Source of the DNA: Archangium violaceum | GTDB lineage: Bacteria > Myxococcota > Myxococcia > Myxococcales > Myxococcaceae | NCBI RefSeq assembly: GCF_016887565.1 | Contig: NZ_CP069396.1 | Location: 1,081,001-1,145,000, forward strand | Direction: 5' to 3' | Length of the DNA stretch: 64,000 nt | Part shown: one piece after another, positions 1-7,343 of the stretch | Layout: the number at the start of each line of letters is the position of its first letter | Position numbering within the stretch: the stretch's first letter is position 1 | Notes under the pieces: generated by a model | Databases searched by the model: none | Told to the model about the DNA's origin: nothing | What the model saw: the letters and a program-made list of their open reading frames with translations, nothing else | Translations under genes and position numbers: made by a program

Positions 1-574
1 GTGCCAACTCCTGTCGTGCGTGCTCCTTCGAGGCGAAGTCCACGCCGTTGCGCGACTCGGTGACGAGGGCGAATCCCTGGGGCCCGGAGCCCGCCACGGC
101 GGCCGTCACGTCGTACTCCACCCAGCTCCCGTTCGGCACGAGGCCCACGTCTCCCAGCGGGCCTCCCGTCAGCTCGGGCGCCTTGGTCCACGAGAGACTG
201 TCCTCGGTCCAGTCCGTGGTGGCCGGGTACAGCTTCGGCCCATCCGTGCTCCCATCCAGCGCGTACAGGCGCAACGTGGCCCGCAGGACTGGCCCCGGTG
301 GCTCGGGCACCTCGAAGCGGAGCCAGGCAGAGCGTCGCGAGAGATTGTCCGCCACCAGCTTCCGCTCGGTACCGTGGACCGTGGGGCCCTGGTCCTCCTC
401 CACATACGAGTCCGCCACGGGCGCGAGGGCCAGCTCCCTCACCTCCAGGCCCGAGGACTCCCGACACCTCGGGTCATCCTCCATCCCGTTCACCGCCTCG
501 CCACACCGGGTGAGCAGCATGCACGCCGCCCATCCGGCTACAACCCTGCCACCCCAACGCACACCTTGTTTCAT
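1..574 (-). CDS. Putative lipoprotein with CBM96/DNRLRE-type domain (3' end outside window)
   Basis: The reading frame opens at an ATG complementary to 572-574 and runs off the left edge after 191 codons, so only the N-terminal part is visible. Residues 1-24 look like a lipoprotein signal (hydrophobic stretch AACMLLTRC with C24), although Arg just before the Cys is unusual. From about residue 50 the pattern (VADSYVEE, AWLRFEVPE, ATLRLYAL, WTEDSLSW, GSWVEYDVT, GFALVTES) matches the DNRLRE/CBM96 beta-sandwich found in bacterial surface proteins, a family that binds carbohydrate in some members. An outer-membrane or surface role is an inference. The upstream 250 bp to the divergent gene at 827 show no clear promoter. 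Confidence 0.65.
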   Translation of the reverse strand, partial: MKQGVRWGGRVVAGWAACMLLTRCGEAVNGMEDDPRCRESSGLEVRELALAPVADSYVEEDQGPTVHGTERKLVADNLSRRSAWLRFEVPEPPGPVLRATLRLYALDGSTDGPKLYPATTDWTEDSLSWTKAPELTGGPLGDVGLVPNGSWVEYDVTAAVAGSGPQGFALVTESRNGVDFASKEHARQELA

Positions 575-826
575 GTCTCGCTCGTGCCTCCGAGCGCCGG
601 GTGTGCAGCGGTGATGCCAGGGCGGTTCGTGCCCAGACAGACCCGACTCGTCCGGGAAACCCCTCGCGGATGGGGAGGGGCCGTGCTCACCGCGAGAAGG
701 TGCGTTGCCCTTGGAGTCCGCGCGGAGGACATCTCGAGGGCGGGGAGTCGTCCGCGCGGGGTGGGTTCCCAGGCAGGCGTGCATTCGTCGTCGCCGTGTG
801 CCCTCCTGCCCCGGCAGGCTAGGCTG

Positions 827-1462
827 GTGCCCACCGTGCAACGTTCCCGCTCCCACTCGTCTTCGGCACAGCCCATCGAGTCCTCTCCTCTGGAAGAGGT
901 GCCCTCCCTGGAAGAGGTGCCCTCACCGCGCGAGCTGCTGGAACTGGCGCGGGCGCCGGACGCGGCCCGTCCCGAGGTGGATGCGCTGCTGCGGGGACTC
1001 GCGCTGCCCCTGAGGCCAGGAGAGGACGCTCGCGCGCGGGCGGACCTGTTGCATGAGATCCTGGAGGACAAGCGGGTCCGGGCCTTCACGGGCGGCAATG
1101 GGCACCGGGTGGCCCATGCGGCGGTGGAGGCCCTCCTGGCGCTCGGTTATCCCTACGCGCTGGAGGTCTCTCCGGAACTGCTCGCCGAGTCCCGTGCGCT
1201 CTCTCCGCTTCCGGCCGTCTCCGGGGAGGCCTCGGCATGGGGGCGCGGGTTGGCGGCCCTGGCGGGCCTTCTGGTGGGAGGGGCGGGCCTGCTGGTGGTG
1301 GGGTTCGTCTTCCGTCTCCTGGCCACCGAGCGTTCGGAGGGCTTTCTCTTCCTCTTGTCCGCAATGGGACTGGTCTCGGGGGCGATCTTCATCGGGGTGG
1401 CCAAGGTCCTGCTCGGATTGACGTGGCGGTCCGGAGCGCCCAAGGGCGAGCAGGAGGACTGA
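827..1462 (+). CDS. Hypothetical protein with two C-terminal membrane segments
   Basis: This protein of about 211 residues is not recognised. The N-terminal half is hydrophilic and Ser/Glu/Leu-rich, with a short repeated PLEEVPS motif, and may form helices (ARADLLHEILEDKRVRAF). The C-terminal third carries two hydrophobic segments separated by a short charged loop (around GLLVVGFVFRLLATERSEGF), so it is probably an inner-membrane protein with a cytoplasmic N-terminal domain. The start is uncertain: GTG at 827 or 836 both fit, and the frame stays open upstream without coding character. It precedes the phosphatidyltransferase gene by about 80 bp on the same strand and may be co-transcribed with it. 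Confidence 0.6.
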   Translation: MPTVQRSRSHSSSAQPIESSPLEEVPSLEEVPSPRELLELARAPDAARPEVDALLRGLALPLRPGEDARARADLLHEILEDKRVRAFTGGNGHRVAHAAVEALLALGYPYALEVSPELLAESRALSPLPAVSGEASAWGRGLAALAGLLVGGAGLLVVGFVFRLLATERSEGFLFLLSAMGLVSGAIFIGVAKVLLGLTWRSGAPKGEQED

Positions 1463-1539
1463 CACGAGGGGCGAAGGAGCAGGCGGGCCATTGCCCCTCG
1501 GAATGCAAAGGGTGGGAAGCGTTCCTAGGTTGGGAAGGT

Positions 1540-2115
1540 ATGCGCCGCCGCACGAGCCTCACGCTCCTCAACGCGCTGTCGCTTTCCCGCCTGCCCCTCG
1601 CCGCCGTCTTCGTCGTGATGGAGGAGCCGCTGGTCCGGGTGGGGCTGGTGGTGGCCGCGGCGCTGACGGACTTCCTGGACGGGTGGATCGCCCGTCACAA
1701 GCACCTGGAGTCGTACTGGGGAGCGCTCATCGACCCGCTCGCCGATCGGGGCTTCGTGATGGTGGCGCTGCTGGCCTTCGTGCTGGAGGGAAGGCTGACG
1801 CCGGTGGAGTTCGGCATCCTGGTGGTGCGCGACGTGGCGACGGGCCTGGGGTTCGTGGTGGCGCGCATCGTGCCGCGGTTCCGCCCGGTGAAGTTCCAGG
1901 CGCGGATGCTGGGCAAGGTGGTGACGACGTTGCAACTCGGAGCGTTGCTGGCGGTGCTGGTGGTGCCGGTGCTGGTGCGCCCGCTGGTCATCGCGGTGGG
2001 GCTGACGGCGCTCGCGGCGGTGGTGGACTACACGGCGGCGGTGTGGCGGGCGAGGGCGCGTCCCGGCCCGGGTGGACCCCACATCCCCACGCCCACCGGG
2101 GGCGGTGCGGTTTGA
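1540..2115 (+). CDS. CDP-alcohol phosphatidyltransferase family protein
   Basis: This 191-residue integral membrane enzyme should transfer a phosphatidyl group from CDP-diacylglycerol to an alcohol such as glycerol-3-phosphate, releasing CMP. The family signature D-G-x2-A-R-x8-G-x3-D-x3-D is complete (D47, G48, A51, R52, G61, D65, D69), and several hydrophobic helices follow. Length and motif fit the PgsA/cardiolipin-synthase-like group, but the alcohol acceptor cannot be read from sequence, so no symbol is given. The ATG at 1540 follows a purine-rich GGGAAGG ribosome-binding site. The C-terminus ends in a Gly/Pro-rich tail. Confidence 0.88.
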   Translation: MRRRTSLTLLNALSLSRLPLAAVFVVMEEPLVRVGLVVAAALTDFLDGWIARHKHLESYWGALIDPLADRGFVMVALLAFVLEGRLTPVEFGILVVRDVATGLGFVVARIVPRFRPVKFQARMLGKVVTTLQLGALLAVLVVPVLVRPLVIAVGLTALAAVVDYTAAVWRARARPGPGGPHIPTPTGGGAV

Positions 2116-2120
2116 GGGGC

Positions 2121-3114
2121 CTACAGGTCCAGGGCCGGCTGACACCCCCATAGCGTGAAGTCCTCGGAGGCCGTGGCACACATCCAGCCCTTGCCGCAGG
2201 AGTCGACGTCCGTGTGGTCGCACGCGCGGAAGCAGGTGCTGGTGCCACCCCCTCCGTGCCCACAGACATATCCCTGGGGGCAACTGTCCGCGCGGAGCGG
2301 ATCGCAGAGGCGGGCGCACCAGAATGCCCCGCGACCTCGCCACACCGCCTGGTTGCAGCGCTCGCCCTCGGAACACGGTGTTTCAGGACAGGTGCCGGAG
2401 ATGCTCGTCAGGCACTGATACGTGCCGGTGTTGAGGCGCTTGCACTGCTGTCCCTGGGGACATCCGAGCTTCTGGCAATCTGGAACACAGCCCGGCCCGT
2501 CGAGGCTATCCGTGCACTCGTGGCCAGCAGGACAACTCCTGGGCTCGTCGAGCCGGCTCGGAGGTGCCGGTCGAGATGGCTCGACAGGCGGAGCCTGGAA
2601 AGCAGTGCGCGTCTTCCTCGCATTCGGAGGCCATGCACTCGAAGTGGCGCCTCTCCCGGTTGGGCACGCATCCCTGGCCCCGCGGGCAATCATTGTCGGT
2701 CCAGCAGCTTCCGCACTTCAGGGTTCCTCCATCCCGGGAGCAGCGCAAGGCATTGGCGGGAAGTCCATCCCGCGCGATCTCCTCGTGGCCCAGTGGAAGC
2801 AGGTTCATGGTGGCTTCGGTGGATGTCGATGTGGCGGCCACCTCGAAGCTGGCGGGAATCGTCTCTCCTCGTGCACCGGCTGGTGGCGTGACCGAAACCA
2901 GGCTTCGTGACGAGGCCGCATCAGCGGCCTTGCCAGAGGGATGATCGACGGGTGAGACGTTCGGGCTCCTGGTGGACGCCGTCGCTTCGCTGGCGGGATG
3001 CTCGTGGGTTGTGCTGACTGATGGCATGACCCTGGAGACCAGCCAGAGCGCCAACCCGAGACCTCCCAATGCGATGAGCACGACCCCGCTGGGATGTGGC
3101 TTACCAGGACGCAT
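2121..3114 (-). pseudogene. Frameshifted, internally deleted cysteine-rich secreted protein gene
   Basis: Two overlapping frames together resemble the intact paralogue at 55144-56244. The first (from ATG 3114, ending at 2506) gives a signal-anchor N-terminus and the block DGLPANALRC, CGSCWTDNDCPRGQGC, CEEDAHCFPG. The second (ending at 2121) gives CPAGHEC, DGPGCVPDCQKLGCPQGQ, CPETPC, RGRGAFWCARLC and the C-terminus. Relative to the paralogue about 55-60 codons are missing near 2560 and the frame changes there, so a single full-length product cannot be made. The gene starts right after the stop of the TrpF-like gene (TGATGAATG). The paralogue's function is unknown; the many Cys and the signal sequence suggest an exported disulphide-rich protein. 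Confidence 0.72.
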
Positions 3115-3117
3115 TCA

Positions 3118-3780
3118 TCAGGCGCGCACCTGGGCGACGAACCGCGCCAGCTTCTCCTCGTCCAGATTGCCCCCGGTCCGCACGCTGCTGCACAGGTCGA
3201 GCCCGAACGGTCCCACCTGGCGGATGGCTTCTCCCACGTTCTCCGGACGCAATCCTCCCGCGAGGAACACGGGCACGCGCACCTGCTCGCGGATGCGCCG
3301 GCTGATGCTCCAGTCGTGGACTCGCCCGGTCCCGCCCAGCTCCTTCACCGCCAGCGACTGGTTGCCCGAATCGAGCAACAGCGCATCCACGTGCGGTGCC
3401 ACGGAGCACGCCTCCTCCAGGGACTCCTCGCCGGTGACGTGGATGACCTGCACGAGCGACACGCCCGGCATCGCACCCCGTAGATCCGCGTAGCTCCCGG
3501 ACGTGAGCCGGTCGCAGATCTGCACGGTGTTGGTCCGGCAGCGGCGCTGCTGCGCGATGATGTGCTCCACGTCCTGCCCGCACGTGAGCAGGAAGGTGGC
3601 GATGGGCGGCGGCACGGCCGCGGCGATCTCCGCGATGAGTGATTCGGAAATGACGCCGGGTCCGCTCGGCATCGAGGACACCAGCCCCAGCGCGGACGCC
3701 CCGGCTCGGATGGCCGCCCACGCCTCCTCGACGCTGGCGATACAGCAAATCTTGATTCTAGGGGTGTGGGTGGCTTGCAT
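3118..3780 (-). CDS. Phosphoribosylanthranilate isomerase-like (TrpF-type) protein
   Basis: The 220-residue protein has the TrpF TIM-barrel signature. It shows K-I-C near the N-terminus (C12 at the catalytic-base position, followed by Cys rather than the usual Gly), a central DALLLDS strand with the general-acid Asp, the phosphate loop AGGLRPENV, and GLDLCSS where TrpF usually has G-[VI]-D-x-SSG. TrpF isomerises N-phosphoribosylanthranilate in tryptophan synthesis. No other trp gene lies nearby and the active-site loops differ somewhat, so it could be an authentic TrpF outside an operon or a divergent relative. A GAGGAG ribosome-binding site precedes the ATG. Confidence 0.75.
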   Translation of the reverse strand: MQATHTPRIKICCIASVEEAWAAIRAGASALGLVSSMPSGPGVISESLIAEIAAAVPPPIATFLLTCGQDVEHIIAQQRRCRTNTVQICDRLTSGSYADLRGAMPGVSLVQVIHVTGEESLEEACSVAPHVDALLLDSGNQSLAVKELGGTGRVHDWSISRRIREQVRVPVFLAGGLRPENVGEAIRQVGPFGLDLCSSVRTGGNLDEEKLARFVAQVRA

Positions 3781-3822
3781 GCGACTCCTCGATGCACATC
3801 GGGGGGACCCGGGGGACGGGTA

Positions 3823-3855
3823 CCCTCACCCCGACCCTCTCCCAGAGGGAGAGGG
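3823..3855. repeat. REP-like palindromic intergenic repeat, copy 1
   Basis: The core is CCCTCTCCC (3835-3843), a 3-nt loop, then GGGAGAGGG (3847-3855), flanked at 3823-3832 by CCCTCACCCC. The same unit recurs in inverted orientation at 18361 and in degenerate form at 6065. It lies between the stop of the M3 peptidase gene and the start of the TrpF-like gene, both on the minus strand, and its transcript could form a very stable hairpin. Confidence 0.8.
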
Positions 3856-3856
3856 A

Positions 3857-3905
3857 GGGTTTGGGTTTGGTTTGGTTGGGGTTGGGTTGGGTTGGGTTGG
3901 GCTGG
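3857..3905 (+). repeat. G-rich GGGTT-type simple repeat
   Basis: The plus strand carries irregular tandem GGGTTT, GGTTT and GGGTT units with more than four runs of three or more G. It abuts the REP-like element and ends 2 nt before the stop codon of the minus-strand M3 peptidase gene. On the plus strand it could fold as a G-quadruplex; on the minus-strand transcript it reads as C-rich (CCCAA) units. No coding role is apparent. Confidence 0.85.
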
Positions 3906-3906
3906 A

Positions 3907-5955
3907 CTAGTTCTTGTCGAGGTACGTGCGGTAGGCCTCGAAACCGTAGGGCCGGCCCAGGAAGTCCTTCACCAGATCGGCCGCGGGCTTGGAGCCTCCC
4001 GGCTCGAGCACCGTCTTGCGGTACTTCATCGTCGTCGCCGGGTCCAGATAGCCGTGCTTCTGGAACTCCGTCTCCAGATCCTTGGCGATGACGAGCGACC
4101 ACACGTAGGTGTAGTACGCCGCCGAGTAGCCCTCCAGGTGTCCGAAGGACAGTTGGAAGTACGTGCCGTCCCGGTACTCGTGCCGGAATGGGCTGTACTT
4201 CTCTTGCAGCTTCGCGAGCTCCGCCGTGGTGTCGAAGCCCGGCGCTCGTGAGAAGTAGTCCAGCGCCACCGCCGACAGGAACATCTGCCGCCGCGTCCAC
4301 AGCCCCTTGCCGAACTCGTTCGAGGCTCGCAGCTTCTCCACCAGCGCCGCCGGAATCGCCTCTCCCGTCTCGTGGTGGCGGGCGAACTCCTGCAGCACCG
4401 CGGGGTTGGACGCCCACTGCTGCAGCAGCATGGAGGGCGTCTCCACGAAGTCCCACTCGGTGGAGATGCCGGTGATTCCCTTCCACTTCTGCCGGCCCGC
4501 GAAGACGTGGTGCAGCAGGTGGCCGAACTCGTGGAAGAACGTCTCCACCTCGTCCTGCGTCATCAGCTCGCCGTCGCGCGGGAAGTTGCACACCAGCGTG
4601 CCCTCCGGGTAGCGCTTTCCGGCCTGGCCCGCCACCACGTCGAACTGCGCCGCGTGCTTGTACTTGTCGTCGCGCGGGTGCATGTCCAGGTAGATGCGGC
4701 CCAGCAGCGCGCCGTTCTCGGTCACGTCGTAGGTCTCCACCTCCGGGTGCCACACCGTCGTGTCCTTCACCGGCACGAAGGTGATGCCCCACATGCGCGA
4801 GGTGATGTCCATCACCCCCTTCTTCACCCGGCCGTACTCGAAGTAGGGGCGCAGGGCCTGCGAGTCGAAGCCGAGCTGCTCCGCCTTGAGCCGGTCCTCG
4901 TAGTAGTCCTGGTCCCACGGCTCCAGCACGGTGGCCTTGGGCTCGTCCTTCTTCTTGCGGGCGAGCAGGTCCGCGTACTCCTGTTTCGCGCGCTGCTCGG
5001 CGGTGGCCGCCACCTTGTCGATGAACTCCGCCGCCACCTGCTGGGTGCGCGTCATCTTCGTCTCCGTGACGAACGCGGCCCAGGTGGGGTAGCCCAGGAG
5101 CGTGGCCAGCTCGTGCCGCTTCGCGATGAGCTGGGAGAGCACGTCCAGGTTCTTCGGGTGCGCGCGCTGGTGGTAGGCACGCCACACCTTCTCGCGCGCC
5201 TTCCCGTCTCGCGCGTACGTCATGAACGGGAAGTAGTCGGGGTAGTTGGAGGTGATGACCACCTTGCCATTGGCCCCCGGCGCGTGGGCCTTGATGAAGT
5301 CCTCGGGCAGGCCCGCAAGCTCCTTCGAGTCCAGCTCCACCTTGCGCACGTCCTCGGCGATGTTCTGGTTGAAGGTCTGGCCCAGCTTGAGGATTTGCTC
5401 GTTGAGCGCCTTCACCCGGGCGCGCGTGGCATCGTCCCGGTCCACGCCCGCGCGGCGGAAGTCGAGCAGGGTGCGCTGCATCCAGTACCGGGTGGCGTCG
5501 TCACTCTTGGAGAGATCCACGGCGGACAGCGCGTCATAGACGCCGCGGTCCTGCGAAATCTCCACGTTGAGGGCATCGGCCTTCTGCTCGCATTCACGGG
5601 CGGCGTCGCGGAAGGCGGCCTGGGGGTGCACCTCGCGCGTCAGGCTGGAGCGGCTGAGGGCGTTGCCAATGGCGGCCGTGGCCTCGTCGTAGGCCTCGAG
5701 GATGGCGCGGCCATCCGTGGCGGGCTTCAACGTCTTCAGGACGGCCACCTGGGCGCGGGCCTTCTCCAGGTCGGCGGTGCAGGCGGCGTTGAAGGTCTCG
5801 AGCGTCCCGGAGAAGGCCCTGGCGCCCTCGGGAGGCGCCAGGGACCCGCGGGCTTCGGCCTGGGGAAGGGAGGAGGGCTCGGGATTCTGCATGGTGGAGT
5901 GGGTGCAACCGGCCGCGGTGAGCGCGGCCGCGAGGGAGAGTGCTGCGATTCTCAA
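3907..5955 (-). CDS. M3 family oligopeptidase, lipoprotein
   Basis: This 682-residue zinc metallopeptidase belongs to the thimet oligopeptidase/Dcp family (M3), which cleaves short peptides. The zinc site HEFGH is at about 475-479 with a third ligand Glu near 505 (DFVETPS), and the C-terminal catalytic fold (FGHLEGYSAAYYTYVWS) is typical. Length matches the family. The N-terminus has a lipobox (ALTAAGC, C17), so the enzyme is probably anchored in the envelope, whereas many bacterial M3 enzymes are cytoplasmic. The ATG at 5955 gives the signal peptide directly. Its downstream flank holds the G-rich tract and a REP-like repeat. Confidence 0.93.
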   Translation of the reverse strand: MRIAALSLAAALTAAGCTHSTMQNPEPSSLPQAEARGSLAPPEGARAFSGTLETFNAACTADLEKARAQVAVLKTLKPATDGRAILEAYDEATAAIGNALSRSSLTREVHPQAAFRDAARECEQKADALNVEISQDRGVYDALSAVDLSKSDDATRYWMQRTLLDFRRAGVDRDDATRARVKALNEQILKLGQTFNQNIAEDVRKVELDSKELAGLPEDFIKAHAPGANGKVVITSNYPDYFPFMTYARDGKAREKVWRAYHQRAHPKNLDVLSQLIAKRHELATLLGYPTWAAFVTETKMTRTQQVAAEFIDKVAATAEQRAKQEYADLLARKKKDEPKATVLEPWDQDYYEDRLKAEQLGFDSQALRPYFEYGRVKKGVMDITSRMWGITFVPVKDTTVWHPEVETYDVTENGALLGRIYLDMHPRDDKYKHAAQFDVVAGQAGKRYPEGTLVCNFPRDGELMTQDEVETFFHEFGHLLHHVFAGRQKWKGITGISTEWDFVETPSMLLQQWASNPAVLQEFARHHETGEAIPAALVEKLRASNEFGKGLWTRRQMFLSAVALDYFSRAPGFDTTAELAKLQEKYSPFRHEYRDGTYFQLSFGHLEGYSAAYYTYVWSLVIAKDLETEFQKHGYLDPATTMKYRKTVLEPGGSKPAADLVKDFLGRPYGFEAYRTYLDKN

Positions 5956-6064
5956 GACGACTCCTTCTGCGAGGTACAGAACGGCGGACTGTATCGCCGG
6001 GACGAGGCGGTCGCAGCCATACCGTGCTCCCGAGCCGGGCAGTCAACCAATCGTCTCCGGTCTC

Positions 6065-6097
6065 CCCTCTCCCCCTGGGAGCGGGGCGGGGCGCGGG
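6065..6097. repeat. REP-like palindromic intergenic repeat, degenerate copy
   Basis: CCCTCTCCC (6065-6073), three bases, GGGAGCGGG (6077-6085), then GC and GGGGCGCGGG. This is the same layout as the element at 18361 with a few substitutions, and like it is followed by GGTATC. It lies in the divergent region between the M3 peptidase gene and the lipoprotein gene at 6129. Confidence 0.6.
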
Positions 6098-6128
6098 TAT
6101 CCTGAGCGCCCCCTCTTTCGAAGGTGTG

Positions 6129-6938
6129 GTGACCGTGTATTCGCGACGTGGATCGTGGCTGTCGATGTTCTGCCTCCTGGGATTGTCCCTCGGCTGTGGC
6201 TCGGCCGGGGAGGAGGTCGTGCCCGACATCGAACCCAGGGTGAGCGCCTCGGGTGCGTGCAAGGCGAACGGGCTCGTGCTCTGCGACGACTTCGAGGATG
6301 CGTCCGCGGGCGGGGCTCCCAATCCGCAGACGTGGTCGGTCCAGGTCTTCCAGCAGCAGGGCCGCATCTCCATCGATGGCACCCAGGCGCACTCCGGCTC
6401 GAAGTCGGTGTACGTCAACGGCACCGGCCAGGGCAGCTACCGCTCCGTGCTGTTCACCACCACCTATCCCTTCCCGTCCCCCAACAACAGCTTCTACACG
6501 CGCGTCTTCCTGCGCTCGAAGAACGGAATGGGCGAGGGACACAGCACCTATTTCGGCGCGGGCTCGGGGGACAACCAGCGCATGCTGCGCATCGGCTTCC
6601 ACCAGTACGTGCTGGAGGCGAACCTCATCCACCCGGGCACCGAGTATGAAGTCCTCTCGGGCCCCTGGGGTCAGCCCTCCCAGGGCGTCCAGCTGCAGGC
6701 GGGGAAGTGGCACTGCGTGGAGTCCTTCTTCGATGGTGCCCGGCACGAGCTGCGCGCGTGGTTCGATGGCAACGAGGTGGGCGGCCTCCACACGACGAAC
6801 TGGGACAAGAACCTGACGAGCTGGTCTCCCCGGTATGCCCGCGCGTGGTTCGGTTTCGAGACCTACCACGGCGAGCAGGATGAGCTCTGGTACGACGACG
6901 TGGCCATTGGCACGCAGCGGATCGGCTGCGACGGGTAG
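6129..6938 (+). CDS. Lipoprotein with predicted jelly-roll (Cip1/polysaccharide-lyase-like) domain
   Basis: The protein is about 269 residues with a lipoprotein signal (LGLSLGC lipobox). The mature part begins with ACKANGLVLCDDFED and continues with beta-rich sequence (HSGSKSVYVNG, NSFYTRVFLRSK, HCVESFFDG, ARAWFGFETYHG, DELWYDDVAIG). This arrangement is typical of myxobacterial concanavalin-like or Cip1-like domains that resemble polysaccharide lyases. No catalytic residues can be confirmed, so a carbohydrate-binding or lyase role is an inference. GTG codons at 6129 and 6135 both follow a GAAGG ribosome-binding site; the frame stays open further upstream but lacks coding character there. Confidence 0.75.
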   Translation: MTVYSRRGSWLSMFCLLGLSLGCGSAGEEVVPDIEPRVSASGACKANGLVLCDDFEDASAGGAPNPQTWSVQVFQQQGRISIDGTQAHSGSKSVYVNGTGQGSYRSVLFTTTYPFPSPNNSFYTRVFLRSKNGMGEGHSTYFGAGSGDNQRMLRIGFHQYVLEANLIHPGTEYEVLSGPWGQPSQGVQLQAGKWHCVESFFDGARHELRAWFDGNEVGGLHTTNWDKNLTSWSPRYARAWFGFETYHGEQDELWYDDVAIGTQRIGCDG

Positions 6939-6944
6939 TCACCC

Positions 6945-7049
6945 ATGCGAATCGGCGTCATCGGAACGAAGTGGGGTCTGATGCACGTGGCGCTGGATTG
7001 CGCATGTCGCTTCGCGTCATCCCGGTGGGAGGGGGCATCCGTCGGGTAG
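6945..7049 (+). pseudogene. Truncated start of a Gfo/Idh/MocA-type oxidoreductase
   Basis: An ATG 6 nt after the preceding stop opens a 34-codon frame beginning MRIGVIGTKWGLMHV. That is the conserved first beta-strand and dinucleotide-binding loop of Gfo/Idh/MocA oxidoreductases. The similarity ends after about 15 residues and the frame stops at 7047-7049. It is probably the 5' stump of a gene whose remainder was lost. A short functional peptide cannot be excluded. Confidence 0.5.
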
Positions 7050-7343
7050 ACAACGGCTCGGGCGCTACCCGGGCTGCTTGGGTTCTCGTGACTCTCTCCG
7101 AATTCAAGTAGTCTTGTGTTCTCAGGTATTCAAACGATGAGAGGGGTGATGACTCCCTGTCATTTCACTCCTGGTATCCCTGGCGGAAGTGGGTCCTCGA
7201 AGCACCTTCCGGGTTCGGGGGCGGAGCGGCTTCCTTCTTTCAAAAGGATGGTTCGTTTCCGCTTCCGTCGGAGTATTAGAGTGTTGAGCGTCTGACGGTG
7301 GCTCCGGCTCCCACGGGGTAGACCGTTATCGAGGGAGGTACTT
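7050..7343 (+). promoter_or_regulatory. Leader region of the terpene synthase gene
   Basis: This stretch of about 290 bp has no convincing gene and is less GC-rich than its surroundings (for example around 7090-7140 and 7230-7290), so the promoter of the terpene synthase probably lies here. No -35/-10 pair could be assigned with confidence. A strong ribosome-binding site, GAGGGAGG at 7331-7338, precedes the ATG at 7344. Confidence 0.4.
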
